A stretch of DNA of 64,000 bases. Origin: Vibrio pectenicida (GTDB lineage: Bacteria > Pseudomonadota > Gammaproteobacteria > Enterobacterales > Vibrionaceae). The stretch's first letter is position 1. Each line of letters starts with the position of its first letter. The notes beneath the pieces are model-generated. The model did no database searches and was not told where the DNA came from. It saw only the letters and a program-made list of their open reading frames with translations. Below are positions 11,118 to 20,493 of the stretch, piece after piece. The stretch is taken from positions 434,001 through 498,000 of the forward strand of contig AP024889.1 of NCBI GenBank assembly GCA_024347015.1, given 5' to 3'. Position numbers and translations under genes: made by a program.

Positions 11118-11136
11118 ATGTTTCGATTTGAAACTT
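11118..11136. promoter_or_regulatory. Operator-like inverted repeat in the deoR-type promoter
   Basis: GTTTC-GATTT-GAAAC forms a 5-bp inverted repeat just downstream of a TATAAT hexamer (11112-11117), about where transcription of the regulator gene would start. DeoR/GlpR-family sites often carry TTTCGAT-like half sites, so autoregulation is possible. This is inference from position and sequence. Confidence 0.35.
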
Positions 11137-11151
11137 AATGGCGTAAATTAA

Positions 11152-11913
11152 ATGTCAAAGCGAAATACCCAATTAAGAAGGCATGCAATCTCTCATTTAG
11201 TTAATGAACAAGGTGAAGTCAGTGTTGAATCACTTTCTATTCAATTTGAGACATCCGAAGTCACGATTAGAAAGGATCTTGCCTCTTTGGAAAAAAATGG
11301 CCAGCTTTTACGTCGCTATGGTGGAGCCATCGCTTTACCTAAAGAAGTGGTCAATGATGAGTTAAGTAATAAAGTTTCGATTCGTAAGTCTGAGTTGGCG
11401 CAGGCAGCTGTTAAGCTGATCCGAGAACATAATCGGATAGTCATTGATAGTGGCAATACTACGGCGTCATTAATAGAGCAACTTAATGGAATGCGTAGTT
11501 TGGTTGTTATGACTAACTCATTGCACGTTGCTAATGCTCTAAGTGAATTGGAAAGTGAGCCAACATTATTAATGACGGGCGGTACTTGGGATGCACATTC
11601 TGAGTCTTTTCAAGGACAAGTCGCTGAGTCAGTACTACGATCATATGACTTTGACCAATTGTTTATTGGTGCAGATGGTGTGGATATAGAACGTGGTACG
11701 ACGACATTTAATGAATTGGTTGGCCTGAGTAAAGTGATGGCAGAGGTTTCGCGTGAAGTGATTGTTATGGTTGAATCTGAAAAGATTGGTCGAAAAATTC
11801 CTAATTTGGAGCTGTCTTGGGCTGCCATTGATGTTTTAGTTACAAACAAAGACATAGAGCCTGAATTAAAGGCAAATATTGAGTCTCATGGTGTCAAAGT
11901 GCTTTGTGCATAA
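11152..11913 (+). CDS. DeoR/GlpR-family transcriptional regulator upstream of glmS
   Basis: Sugar-phosphate-responsive repressor of 253 residues. The N-terminal winged helix-turn-helix (residues 5-60) carries the DeoR signature VSVESLSIQFETSEVTIRKDLASLEKNGQLLRRYGGAI. The C-terminal DeoRC sensor domain shows IDSGNTTASLIEQL, MTNSLHVANAL, MTGGTWDAHSESFQG and FIGADGVD. It lies 105 bases upstream of glmS on the same strand. Its effector is therefore plausibly an amino-sugar phosphate and its target glmS, but that is inference. No specific gene name can be assigned. Confidence 0.88.
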   Translation: MSKRNTQLRRHAISHLVNEQGEVSVESLSIQFETSEVTIRKDLASLEKNGQLLRRYGGAIALPKEVVNDELSNKVSIRKSELAQAAVKLIREHNRIVIDSGNTTASLIEQLNGMRSLVVMTNSLHVANALSELESEPTLLMTGGTWDAHSESFQGQVAESVLRSYDFDQLFIGADGVDIERGTTTFNELVGLSKVMAEVSREVIVMVESEKIGRKIPNLELSWAAIDVLVTNKDIEPELKANIESHGVKVLCA

Positions 11914-12018
11914 TATGTGAGGCAATTAATGGGCTGAACTCATGTTAGCTAAGCCCCTAAAACTTATAAATTACAGCTGGCTATAATTGCTAGCTATCAG
12001 AATGAATTGGAGTTGGAT

Positions 12019-13848
12019 ATGTGTGGAATCGTCGGTGCAGTGGCACAACGAGATGTAGCAGAAATTTTAGTCGAAGGTCTTCGCCGTCTAGAATACCGAG
12101 GATATGATTCAGCGGGTGTGGCAATTGTAGATGCAGAGTCTAATCTTGTGCGTCTTAGACGATTGGGTAAAGTCCAAGAGCTAGCAGATGCAGTCGATCA
12201 AGCTAAAGTTGTTGGTGGAACGGGTATCGCACATACGCGCTGGGCAACTCATGGTGAACCTTCGGAAATTAATGCTCACCCACATATGTCTGGTGATATT
12301 ACCGTGGTGCATAATGGCATTATTGAAAATCATGAAGAGCTGCGTGAGCTGCTAAAGTCTCGTGGTTACGTATTTGAATCACAAACGGATACCGAAGTGA
12401 TTGCTCACATGGTTGAGTGGGAATTGCGTACAGCAAAGACTCTAGTTGAAGCGGTACAAAATACAGCAAAGCAGCTTGAAGGTGCATACGGAACAGTAGC
12501 AATGGACCGCAAAGATCCCGCCCGTATTGTGGTAGCTCGCTCTGGTAGCCCTATTGTGATTGGTTTTGGTGTGGGTGAAAACTTCCTAGCCTCTGATCAG
12601 TTGGCGTTATTAAACGTTACACGTCGTTTCATGTTCCTAGAAGAAGGGGATGTGGCTGAGATTACTCGCCGCGAGGTTACTGTATTTAACGCCAATGGTG
12701 AGAGTGTTAAACGTGAAGTCAAAGAGACAGAAGTTTCTCATGATGCAGGTGATAAAGGTGAATACCGCCACTACATGTTAAAAGAAATACATGAACAACC
12801 CGTGGCACTTCAACGTACTTTAGAGGGGCGTTTGGCTAATGGTCAGGTGGTTGCTTCGGCGTTTGGTGAAAACGCGCAGCAACTCTTAAGCCAAGTGAAA
12901 CATGTTCAAATTATCGCATGTGGAACCAGTTACCATGCTGGAATGGTCGCACGTTACTGGCTCGAAGAATGGGCAGGCGTCTCCTGCAATGTTGAAATCG
13001 CCTCTGAGTTTCGTTATCGAAAATCCCATGTATTTGAGAACTCCCTGCTTGTGACTATTTCTCAGTCAGGTGAGACAGCAGATACACTGGCAGCGCTGCG
13101 CCTTGCTAAAGAGATGGGCTACATGGCGAGCTTGACGATTTGTAACGTTCCGGGTTCTTCGCTAGTCCGTGAATCTGATATGTCATATATGATGAAAGCG
13201 GGCGCAGAAATCGGTGTCGCGTCTACCAAAGCCTTTACCGTGCAACTTGCAGGTTTACTCATGCTTGCGGGCGCTATTGGCCACCATAATGCACTCGGAG
13301 CAGAAAAAGAAGCGCAGCTGGTTTCAGCACTTCAATCACTGCCTGCCAAACTTGAGCAAACATTGGCAATGGCAGAATCTATCGAGGCACTTGCTGAAGA
13401 TTTTGCTGATAAAAATCACTCGTTATTCTTGGGGCGTGGTGAACAATCTGCCATTGCAATGGAAGGCGCTTTAAAGCTAAAAGAAATTTCATATATTCAC
13501 GCAGAAGCTTATGCAGCCGGTGAGCTAAAACACGGCCCATTAGCACTAATTGATTCTGAAATGCCGGTTATTGTTGTCGCGCCGAACAATGAATTATTAG
13601 AGAAGCTAAAGTCTAACGTAGAAGAAGTGCGCGCGCGTGGCGGCCTGATGTACGTATTTGCGGATGATAAGGCGTCATTTGAAAGTGATGACACCATGAA
13701 AGTCCTCAACGTGCCTCATTGTGATGAGTTTATTGCCCCTATCGTTTATACGCTGCCGCTACAGCTATTGTCATACTACGTTGCCTTAATTAAAGGTACG
13801 GATGTCGACCAGCCACGTAACTTAGCCAAATCTGTAACAGTGGAGTAG
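12019..13848 (+). CDS. glmS: Glucosamine-fructose-6-phosphate aminotransferase
   Basis: Makes glucosamine 6-phosphate from fructose 6-phosphate and glutamine, the entry to peptidoglycan and LPS amino sugars. The frame opens at a TTG at 12007, but the true start is the ATG at 12019: removal of Met exposes the Cys nucleophile of [12 protein letters not shown]. It is 609 residues, the same as E. coli. The glutamine amidotransferase domain (1-240) has [11 protein letters not shown] and AHPH. Two SIS domains follow, with [18 protein letters not shown], and the C-terminal [11 protein letters not shown]. Unlike E. coli there is no glmU upstream; a DeoR-type gene takes that place. The 3' end is the conserved TnsD/attTn7 target in other species. 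Confidence 0.97.
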   Translation: MCGIVGAVAQRDVAEILVEGLRRLEYRGYDSAGVAIVDAESNLVRLRRLGKVQELADAVDQAKVVGGTGIAHTRWATHGEPSEINAHPHMSGDITVVHNGIIENHEELRELLKSRGYVFESQTDTEVIAHMVEWELRTAKTLVEAVQNTAKQLEGAYGTVAMDRKDPARIVVARSGSPIVIGFGVGENFLASDQLALLNVTRRFMFLEEGDVAEITRREVTVFNANGESVKREVKETEVSHDAGDKGEYRHYMLKEIHEQPVALQRTLEGRLANGQVVASAFGENAQQLLSQVKHVQIIACGTSYHAGMVARYWLEEWAGVSCNVEIASEFRYRKSHVFENSLLVTISQSGETADTLAALRLAKEMGYMASLTICNVPGSSLVRESDMSYMMKAGAEIGVASTKAFTVQLAGLLMLAGAIGHHNALGAEKEAQLVSALQSLPAKLEQTLAMAESIEALAEDFADKNHSLFLGRGEQSAIAMEGALKLKEISYIHAEAYAAGELKHGPLALIDSEMPVIVVAPNNELLEKLKSNVEEVRARGGLMYVFADDKASFESDDTMKVLNVPHCDEFIAPIVYTLPLQLLSYYVALIKGTDVDQPRNLAKSVTVE

Positions 13849-13900
13849 GCCGTTAATTCTCTCCTGATGTTTGAGTGAGAGGGGAATAAATAATCATATT

Positions 13901-13934
13901 AAATGGCAGCGTTCATATCGATACGCTGCCATTT
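13901..13934 (+). terminator. Terminator of glmS
   Basis: AAATGGCAGCGT and ACGCTGCCATTT form a 12-bp stem with a loop of about 9 bases, about 50 bases after the glmS stop. Only TTTC follows on the plus strand, so the U tract is short. Confidence 0.7.
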
Positions 13935-14332
13935 CTAAATTGAAAATGCCCCAAAGTGAGTTGCGCCTCCAAATCACAAAATGATGCTCAGACAACTTTG
14001 ATATACAAAAAGTAATAAGAAACAAAGGACAATACCTGCCCCCGTAATTTTTATGAAAAATAGCTTGTTTTTCCGAGAGTCCAGTCTCGTTTAGCAGATA
14101 GAAGATTTAATAAGTTATTGTTAGTCATAGGATTAGAGCTATTCTTCATAAGGTAACGTGCATTGTTAAAAAGTGATAACACGCTCGCTCATTTTTATGT
14201 AAAGACATAATGCTAAATGTGAAAATATACCATATGTTTCATTTACTTGTGATAGCTTGAATGAAAGTTAGGCAAGCAGAAAAACGAACTGACCTGTAAT
14301 TGAAAATGTTATATGTAAATCGAGTTCATTGT
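13935..14332. other. AT-rich gap after glmS with an integron core-site-like heptamer
   Basis: About 400 bases hold no supportable gene. GTTAGGC at 14267-14273 fits the integron core consensus GTTRRRY and sits about 60 bases upstream of the next ORF, where the 5' boundary of a gene cassette would be. No Tn7 end or duplicated target was recognised. A single heptamer match is weak on its own; it gains weight from the attC-like element at 15001-15062. Confidence 0.35.
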
Positions 14333-14998
14333 ATGAATCAGGAAGAGTACGACAAAAAGTTTGAGGTTAATGATAGGGAGTCGAAGCTATTAAAGGCCGC
14401 GTTTGCTCAAGTCTCTGACATCAGGAAATTCGAGATCGAGCTTTACTGGAAAAGAGCAACCTATTTCTGGGCATTAATAGCAGTTGCCTTTGCTGGTTAC
14501 TTTTCAATTCTGGCTTCTGAACACATGCCAAATAAATTTTTCTTGGGCCTAATAATCTCTTGTGTTGGGTTTGTGTTTACCTTTGCTTGGTTCCTTGCTA
14601 GTAGGGGGAGTAAATACTGGCAAGAGAACTGGGAAAACCATCTTGATCTACTAGAAAATAATGTGACAGGCCCTCTCTATAAAACACTGCTAGAACGTCC
14701 TAGTCATATAAACTTGGCTGAGAAGCTAGTTACAGGCCCTCTTAGTATGTCTGTTTCTAAAATCAATCAATGGGTTAGTGTCTTCGTCGTATTTTCATGG
14801 GGATCTCTAGTCATTTTTTCCGCATATAAATCCCTAATTCTTATCGGCGTATCAAAAGACCAATGGTTAGTTATAGGTGCGCACACATTGGTCATAGTAG
14901 TTGCATTTGTTGTTTGTTTTATGATGCTTAACTTTGGTAAAACTCATAGAAAGAAACATTCCCCCACCGTGATTGAGAGAGAAACAGAAATTGAGTAA
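14333..14998 (+). CDS. Four-helix membrane protein, possibly RipA-like
   Basis: Predicted inner-membrane protein of 222 residues from the ATG at 14333 (MNQEEYDKKFEVND). In-frame TTG and ATG codons at 14300 and 14306 are alternatives, and none has a clear ribosome binding site. A charged N-terminal segment with FEIELYWKRATYFWALIA leads into helix 1, and helix 2 follows closely. There is then a soluble loop of roughly 70 residues (WENHLDLLENNVTGPLYKTLL), helices 3 and 4, and a basic then acidic tail. The pattern recalls the RipA-family octameric membrane proteins, but I cannot confirm this. An attC-like element directly follows the stop, so it may be the payload of an orphan gene cassette. Confidence 0.7.
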   Translation: MNQEEYDKKFEVNDRESKLLKAAFAQVSDIRKFEIELYWKRATYFWALIAVAFAGYFSILASEHMPNKFFLGLIISCVGFVFTFAWFLASRGSKYWQENWENHLDLLENNVTGPLYKTLLERPSHINLAEKLVTGPLSMSVSKINQWVSVFVVFSWGSLVIFSAYKSLILIGVSKDQWLVIGAHTLVIVVAFVVCFMMLNFGKTHRKKHSPTVIERETEIE

Positions 14999-15000
14999 GC

Positions 15001-15062
15001 ATATAACAATCATGTTAATCAGGACGCTCCCAAGCTCGCGCCAATTACACGGGCATTATAGA
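15001..15062 (+). repeat. Degenerate integron attC-like element
   Basis: It starts 3 bases after the preceding stop with TATAACAAT and ends with GGCATTATAG. The outer arms TATAAC and ATTATA pair imperfectly. Inner arms GG(A)CGC (15022-15027) and GCGCC pair with one bulged A around a short loop, as in many short attC sites. The right core is ATTATAG where GTTATAG would fit GTTRRRY, so a G-to-A change would have disabled it. This reads as a relic attC of about 62 bases, inferred by eye. Confidence 0.45.
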
Positions 15063-15094
15063 GTATTGTTTGTTGACTTATAGGCAAAATAATT

Positions 15095-16408
15095 ATGAAA
15101 GTTAATAAAAGCCACGAGCGATTTCTTTGCTTTCTTCAAGAAAAAGAGAGAACGAATAAAAGTTTTACGAAAGAAGAGCTGATAAGTGCAACTGGTTGGA
15201 AAGAATCAACATTTAAGACATATTTCAACAAGGGGCAGCTTGCTGACTTTTTAAGTGAGGTTGCTTCAGGTTCGTACGCAGCATCTAACTCACTTAACTT
15301 GTCTTTAATCGAGTTTTCTAAGAAATTATCACAAAGTAAACACCGCCGTGGATTAGGGCATAATTGCAAATTTAAGCTAGCTAAAGCTCTGCTTCGTAAG
15401 TCCCGAGACAACATGCTTCTTGCACTGGAGTTATATAATAGACCGTCACTTGAAAACCGTATGGACGGTTTTGTAATGTGTTTTTGCACTGCTTGGGAGC
15501 AGCTTTTGAAAGCTATGATCATTGAAGGACATGGTGAAAGCGCGATATTCAAGAGTCTCAAAAAAAATGGGATCAAAGAAACTATTTCATTGCGAGAAGC
15601 CATTAACTTGGTATTTCCTAGCGGAAATAAGGTAAAAGCAAACTTAGAGAAAATAGTGTTCTTTAGAGATCAAGCCGTACATCTACTAATGCCTGAAATT
15701 CAGGGAATCGCTTCTAGGTTATTTCAATCTGGGGTTTTAAACTATTCCGCGAAGTTTGAAGAATTCTCAGAACAATCATTTTTAAATTCATCACATACTG
15801 GCATGATTTCTTTGGTTGGTGACTTTAAATACCCTCCAGTTTCGGTTCTTAAAACAAACTATGGTGATGTTGCAACAGAAATCTTAACTCTGGCTGAAAG
15901 TCTGACCAAAGACGTTCAAAATACAGATGACATTGAGTTTGCCATACCCCTAAATGTGAAGTTGGTGTTTGCTAAAGATGGTGATATCGAAGGGCATCCT
16001 ATAACGTTAGCCAAAGCAGAAGATGGTATGGAAGGTTTGAAGAAAGCTTTAATTGTACATAAGCCAATCGATCGAGAAAAATCTCATCCTTACCTAGAAA
16101 GTTCAGCAATCAAGAAGCTTAATGATGAGCTTAAGGAACAATGTTCCGAGGAAGCACTGATTACATTCTTAGTTGCGAGGTGTAAGAAATCAGGTGAGCC
16201 AATTATTAACCAACATTGTTTTCGGGCAATAGTCGACAAACTAAAAGTAAAAAACGCAAACAACGAATATCATCACAAAAACTGTAACCCAGAGCTTCAC
16301 TATTACTCAGATTCATTTATAAATCTCGTAGTTAAAAAAGTTATCGCTGGACAAAACTTTATAAAAAATGCCAAAGATAGTTATAAACTTGTGAGAAAAG
16401 GAACTTAA
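15095..16408 (+). CDS. DUF3644-like protein with HEPN R-x4-H motif
   Basis: A 437-residue soluble protein of unknown function. Residues 25-53 (TKEELISATGWKESTFKTYF) look like a helix-turn-helix. The segment from about 98 to 200 (RKSRDNMLLALELYNRPSL, then RMDGFVMCFCTAWEQLLKA) resembles the DUF3644 family. It ends in FFRDQAVHLL, whose R191 and H196 match the R-x4-6-H motif of HEPN ribonucleases. The C-terminal half (about 230-437) is not recognised and carries a His-rich patch (NEYHHKNCNPELHYY). DUF3644 proteins are often found near defence genes. It lies directly after the attC-like element, and a second RYYYAAC heptamer (ACTTAAC, 16401-16407) overlaps its stop. An RNA-targeting toxin or abortive-infection role is inference. 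Confidence 0.7.
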   Translation: MKVNKSHERFLCFLQEKERTNKSFTKEELISATGWKESTFKTYFNKGQLADFLSEVASGSYAASNSLNLSLIEFSKKLSQSKHRRGLGHNCKFKLAKALLRKSRDNMLLALELYNRPSLENRMDGFVMCFCTAWEQLLKAMIIEGHGESAIFKSLKKNGIKETISLREAINLVFPSGNKVKANLEKIVFFRDQAVHLLMPEIQGIASRLFQSGVLNYSAKFEEFSEQSFLNSSHTGMISLVGDFKYPPVSVLKTNYGDVATEILTLAESLTKDVQNTDDIEFAIPLNVKLVFAKDGDIEGHPITLAKAEDGMEGLKKALIVHKPIDREKSHPYLESSAIKKLNDELKEQCSEEALITFLVARCKKSGEPIINQHCFRAIVDKLKVKNANNEYHHKNCNPELHYYSDSFINLVVKKVIAGQNFIKNAKDSYKLVRKGT

Positions 16409-16513
16409 CAAACAATCAAGGAATCAACATACTTTTCCTAATATTACAAAACCCTTTTAGAGCATCGGGTCTAACAAGGTTCTGTCCAATTTTCGCCCCT
16501 GCTATTCCCCTCA

Positions 16514-17134
16514 TTAAGGCGCCAGTGAAACGAGAGCTGACTTCACCACGTCTTTTCGAGTCAGAATAAAATGTGTTATCCCCTGCTCGTCTGTAACCTT
16601 AATGGTAGCGGTATACGGAGAGGTTAAGCCCACACACTCCACTACACGAGGAGGATGAGGCGTTTTTATCCAAAAATTTAACGCTTTAGTTTGCCGATTT
16701 TCCTCGTCAAATCCCATTTCAATTTCTTTCTGTGTCATATAAATAGTGTCATTACTCACTTCATCGGCCAGCTGGCCATCAAGGGCTAGCATTGACGAAT
16801 AACCATGCTGCTCACACAGGTTATTGAGCAGAATGTACAGCTCATCAGCCTGAGAGAATTTAGCTCGATAGTCCAGGTTCATCTGATGAAGCTCGAACAG
16901 CCTCACCAGCAGATTACCGCCCTTTCGCGCAATACCAATCATGGTCTTGATGTCCTTTTTGCACACAGAATACCTTGAACGGTTCAGCTGAGCTTTGAGA
17001 TATTTGACGAAGATGTCATTGCTTCGCTTTGATGGAATAAATCGCGTACTCTGAGCCTTTTGCATCAAGATATGTAGTAAAGCGTGCAACACCACTTCAG
17101 AAAAAGCCTGATGATACTTCAACTTCAAACTCAT
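16514..17134 (-). CDS. DUF2913-family protein
   Basis: A 206-residue soluble protein with no signal peptide or membrane helix. The N-terminal part (residues 5-90: VVLHALLHILMQKAQSTRF, then VKYLKAQLNRSRYSVCKKDIKTMIGIARKGGNL) and the segment GYSSMLALDGQLADEVSNDTIYMTQ resemble the DUF2913 family common in Vibrio. Function is unknown. It is divergent from the hybrid kinase gene across 401 bases. The assignment rests on remembered family sequence and not on a search. Confidence 0.65.
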   Translation of the reverse strand: MSLKLKYHQAFSEVVLHALLHILMQKAQSTRFIPSKRSNDIFVKYLKAQLNRSRYSVCKKDIKTMIGIARKGGNLLVRLFELHQMNLDYRAKFSQADELYILLNNLCEQHGYSSMLALDGQLADEVSNDTIYMTQKEIEMGFDEENRQTKALNFWIKTPHPPRVVECVGLTSPYTATIKVTDEQGITHFILTRKDVVKSALVSLAP

Positions 17135-17535
17135 AACGTTTTGTCACCCCAATGAACGCACAGATTACCTAACCCACTTCTTTACGCTTATTCATTTAGC
17201 TTTCATTCAGAAAATGTGATCGTATCGAACCTCAATCTGAAATGCAAAAGGTCGAATCAAAGTGTATAGCTAAATATAAACCACAAGGCACTATACTGTG
17301 TATATGACTAGTGACATATAGGTATAGCCAAGCAACTGTGACACTTAGATAATGAAAATAAGGTATCTATTTGGCTGTCACACCAAAACAAAAAGCCACT
17401 TAATCAACAATAAATAGAATAATATTCATCACTATTTTATGGCCCAAAACAACGAATAAATATTTAGCCCCCACACTTTAACCCCCATATTCAAAAATTC
17501 AACCCTCTAAAGTAAAACAAACTCGCCACTTCAAT
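17135..17535. other. Divergent intergenic region, DUF2913 gene and hybrid kinase
   Basis: This 401-base AT-rich stretch must hold the promoters for both flanking genes. No clear operator or hairpin stands out and no small ORF could be supported. The absence of a strong ribosome binding site before 17536 leaves the kinase start uncertain. Confidence 0.4.
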
Positions 17536-20286
17536 ATGACCAGCTATCTTTATGGAAGACTAAAAACAACAATGGCTAGCTTCTCTATGAAAAATACACA
17601 TAGATATATGAGTATTAATAAAAAAATACTGTTTACGGTGACACTGATAAGTGTCCTCCTTGCTTTAGCGACAACCAGTTACAATCTTCACCACCGACTA
17701 CAGATCGATATTCAGTACATCAATGAAAAATTATCCAGCATTAAAACCAGTCAACTATCGAGTATTACAGGTAGCTTATGGGTTGAAGATAGAGAGATAC
17801 TCAACTCTCAGGTGGAAGGCTTGTTAACCCTGCCAGGGGTTGACTATGCGCATATATCATCAGGTACAGAGTCAATCATTGAACGAGGTGAGCGGCTGTA
17901 TGATAATGCTGTCACTCAAACGTGGCCTTTAGCCTATGAGTTCGGTGGAAAGAGTTACGCGCTCGGTGACTTAACCATCCAGTCTGATTTATCTCGTATT
18001 CATCACAACCTTTGGGCTCAATTCCTTCATATTTTGTTTGCAGAAAGTGTTCGTATCGTCTTGCTACTGACCACTGTTTTCGCCTTCACTTGGTTATTCA
18101 TCATTAAACGTATTGATTTGATGGCAAAAGCGGTCAGTGAAAATAGCAACTCATCGCCGAATAGAATTCACTTGCCATCCCCTTGGTTTCGCGATGAACT
18201 CGATCACTTAGCGGATAATTTTAATCAGTCCAGTGACATTATTGAAGCGCACTGCGTTGAACTTAGCCAAGCAAAAGATGAGTCAGAGCAAGCAACAGAG
18301 CTCGCCATCAATGCCAATAAAGCTAAAAGTAGCTTTCTGGCGAATATGTCACACGAAATCCGTACGCCGTTAAATGGTGTGATTGGTATTTCTGAAATTC
18401 TTTCTGATACCTCATTAACTGCCACTCAACGTGACTATGTGGACACGATAGAAACCTCATCACAGCTTCTTCTCAATTTGATTAATGATATCTTAGACTT
18501 TTCCAAAATAGAGTCAGGGATGTTGGTTATCAGTCCGCATTCAACTAATATTCGGGAGTCTATTTACGATATTGCATCTATTGTCTCCCCGAAAGCGAAG
18601 GAAAAACACATTGACCTTCATGTTTCTATTAGCTCCAATACGCCTTATTGTGTGAAGATTGATGATCATCGACTTCGTCAGATCATGATGAACTTTATGT
18701 CCAATGCTGTGAAGTTTACGGAGGCAGGCCGTGTAGAGCTTGCCATCATCACACAACATATCAAAGGCTCCGAAGCCGTCATAGAATTTTCAGTACTAGA
18801 TTCAGGCATTGGTATTGATGAGCAACAACAGAAAAAAATCTTTGAGCCATTTGCCCAAGAAGACGATTCCACAACGAGACAATTTGGAGGCACAGGTCTT
18901 GGTCTCGCGATTAGTACACAGCTGGTTGAATTAATGGGAGGGCATATCCAATTAGAATCAAAAAAAGGTCAAGGAAGTCGTTTTTACTTCGCTTTACCTC
19001 TCCCTATTTCTCAACAGAGCTTTGAGGTTAAGAGCATTAATGGGCATAGCTTACTGTACTTAGTTTGTGATGATAAGGATCAGGAAAGTAAGATTTGTGA
19101 CGCACTAAATTTCTATCACATTCCTCTGCACCAATCTGTCAACCATTTGGAAGAATTACCTATATGGAGCCAGAACAAAGGCAATGTGATGATCATTTAT
19201 GTGGAAACGCAACCCGATAAAGCAGTACAACACGAAGAATACTTCCAGCGTTTGAAATCTAAAGAAATACCCGTCTGCGTGATGAAACACCTACACAGTA
19301 ATCCAAGCAATTTTGGTGACAGCGTCAGTGCGATTATCACCCAGCCGCTTCTTGGACAGCGCTTAATTAAAATTATTGAGCGATTCGAACAAGACTGTAA
19401 GATATTGTCTTCTCAAGCATTCACCTATGCAAGAGATAACACTCACCCGAAAAAAATATTAGTGGTCGATGATAACAGAGTCAATATAAAGGTAGCGGGC
19501 CTGCATATAGAAAAGTTGGGCTTTAGTTTTGATGTGGCCGAAAATGGTCAGGAAGCACTAGAAATGTTTAAAAACCATCATTATGGGCTCATCCTAATGG
19601 ATTGCATGATGCCGATCATGAATGGTTTTGAAGCCACTAAGCGTATTCGACAAGTTGAGCAAGAAAATCCACAAAAAAACCGTGTTCCTATCATTGCGTT
19701 GACGGCTAGCGTCGTAGATGATGATATTCAAGAATGTTTTGAAGTAGGTATGGATGACTATATGCCCAAACCTTTCAAGGCTGATGTGTTGAAAGAAAAA
19801 ATCACAGCCCTTATAGCATTAAATGAAGAAATCATTTCTGGCGCTTCTACTGATGTGAAACCTCTTATGGAGTTAACGCCCAAGTCATTTACGACTTCAG
19901 TTGAATGTGACAAAGCTGGTCGTATTTTGTTGGTTGAAGATAATAATGTAAATCAGAAAGTGGCGTCACTCATGCTTGACAAAGCAGGGTATCAATTTGA
20001 CATTGCAGAGAATGGCCAAGTTGCAGTGGATAAATATAAGCAAGACAGCAGTTTTGATCTCATTTTAATGGATTGTATGATGCCAGTTATGGACGGCTTT
20101 GAGGCGACCCAAAAGATACGTGCTTACGAATGCTTTTTAGAGCTTCCTAAAACTCCGATTATTGCGCTGACAGCCAGTGTTGTAGATGATGATATCCAAC
20201 GTTGCTTCGATGCGGGCATGGACGCGTATCTACCTAAGCCGCTCAAAACTGACACCTTACTCCAGCAAATTGAGAATATTGTCTAG
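17536..20286 (+). CDS. Hybrid sensor histidine kinase with two C-terminal receiver domains
   Basis: Inner-membrane hybrid kinase of 916 residues. Helix 1 (about 29-49) and helix 2 (about 163-190) bracket a periplasmic domain of roughly 110 residues. A HAMP-like linker leads to the HisKA box [15 protein letters not shown] (His273). The HATPase domain has the N box ([15 protein letters not shown]) and the G boxes DSGIGID and [10 protein letters not shown] degenerate receiver-like domain (about 503-615) follows, then two intact receivers with Asp689 and Asp846, each in LILMDCMMP. The two receivers are near-duplicates, both containing [14 protein letters not shown]. There is no Hpt domain or adjacent response regulator, so its output partner is elsewhere. 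Alternative starts are the ATGs at 17572, 17587 and 17608. The ligand is unknown. Confidence 0.9.
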   Translation: MTSYLYGRLKTTMASFSMKNTHRYMSINKKILFTVTLISVLLALATTSYNLHHRLQIDIQYINEKLSSIKTSQLSSITGSLWVEDREILNSQVEGLLTLPGVDYAHISSGTESIIERGERLYDNAVTQTWPLAYEFGGKSYALGDLTIQSDLSRIHHNLWAQFLHILFAESVRIVLLLTTVFAFTWLFIIKRIDLMAKAVSENSNSSPNRIHLPSPWFRDELDHLADNFNQSSDIIEAHCVELSQAKDESEQATELAINANKAKSSFLANMSHEIRTPLNGVIGISEILSDTSLTATQRDYVDTIETSSQLLLNLINDILDFSKIESGMLVISPHSTNIRESIYDIASIVSPKAKEKHIDLHVSISSNTPYCVKIDDHRLRQIMMNFMSNAVKFTEAGRVELAIITQHIKGSEAVIEFSVLDSGIGIDEQQQKKIFEPFAQEDDSTTRQFGGTGLGLAISTQLVELMGGHIQLESKKGQGSRFYFALPLPISQQSFEVKSINGHSLLYLVCDDKDQESKICDALNFYHIPLHQSVNHLEELPIWSQNKGNVMIIYVETQPDKAVQHEEYFQRLKSKEIPVCVMKHLHSNPSNFGDSVSAIITQPLLGQRLIKIIERFEQDCKILSSQAFTYARDNTHPKKILVVDDNRVNIKVAGLHIEKLGFSFDVAENGQEALEMFKNHHYGLILMDCMMPIMNGFEATKRIRQVEQENPQKNRVPIIALTASVVDDDIQECFEVGMDDYMPKPFKADVLKEKITALIALNEEIISGASTDVKPLMELTPKSFTTSVECDKAGRILLVEDNNVNQKVASLMLDKAGYQFDIAENGQVAVDKYKQDSSFDLILMDCMMPVMDGFEATQKIRAYECFLELPKTPIIALTASVVDDDIQRCFDAGMDAYLPKPLKTDTLLQQIENIV

Positions 20287-20296
20287 TGATTAAAGG

Positions 20297-20325
20297 CGTG
20301 TTAGACCAAAACCTGACACGTTTTT
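20297..20325 (+). terminator. Terminator of the hybrid kinase gene
   Basis: CGTGTTAG and CTGACACG pair (one G-T) to give an 8-bp stem with an 8-base loop and a TTTTT tract. It lies 10 bases after the stop codon. Confidence 0.75.
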
Positions 20326-20493
20326 GCCCCTTTCCTACTTAGTCCGATTACTCAGTAGCGGATTACGTTGTTGAGTTTGTGATACTTGCAGTTATGGCAG
20401 GTGTCAGAACAGCACTGCAAGGAAACTCCCAGAAGTGAGCAAAAATCGAATTTTTACAAGCAACCTGTAAGGGCATATTTATGCGATTTCAGG

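Noticed and set aside
11914..12018. A glmS ribozyme before glmS.
   Set aside because: The 105-base gap is too short and lacks the ribozyme core; it is a feature of Gram-positive bacteria.
13849..13960. A Tn7 insertion at the attTn7 site after glmS.
   Set aside because: No Tn7 end sequences, tns genes or target duplication were seen; only the hotspot location remains.
16468..20307. Inverted 9-mers GGTCTAACA (16468-16476) and TGTTAGACC (20299-20307) flank the DUF2913 and hybrid kinase genes, and both contain integron core-like heptamers.
   Set aside because: Such 9-mers are expected by chance over 4 kb, and the right copy is part of a normal terminator stem.
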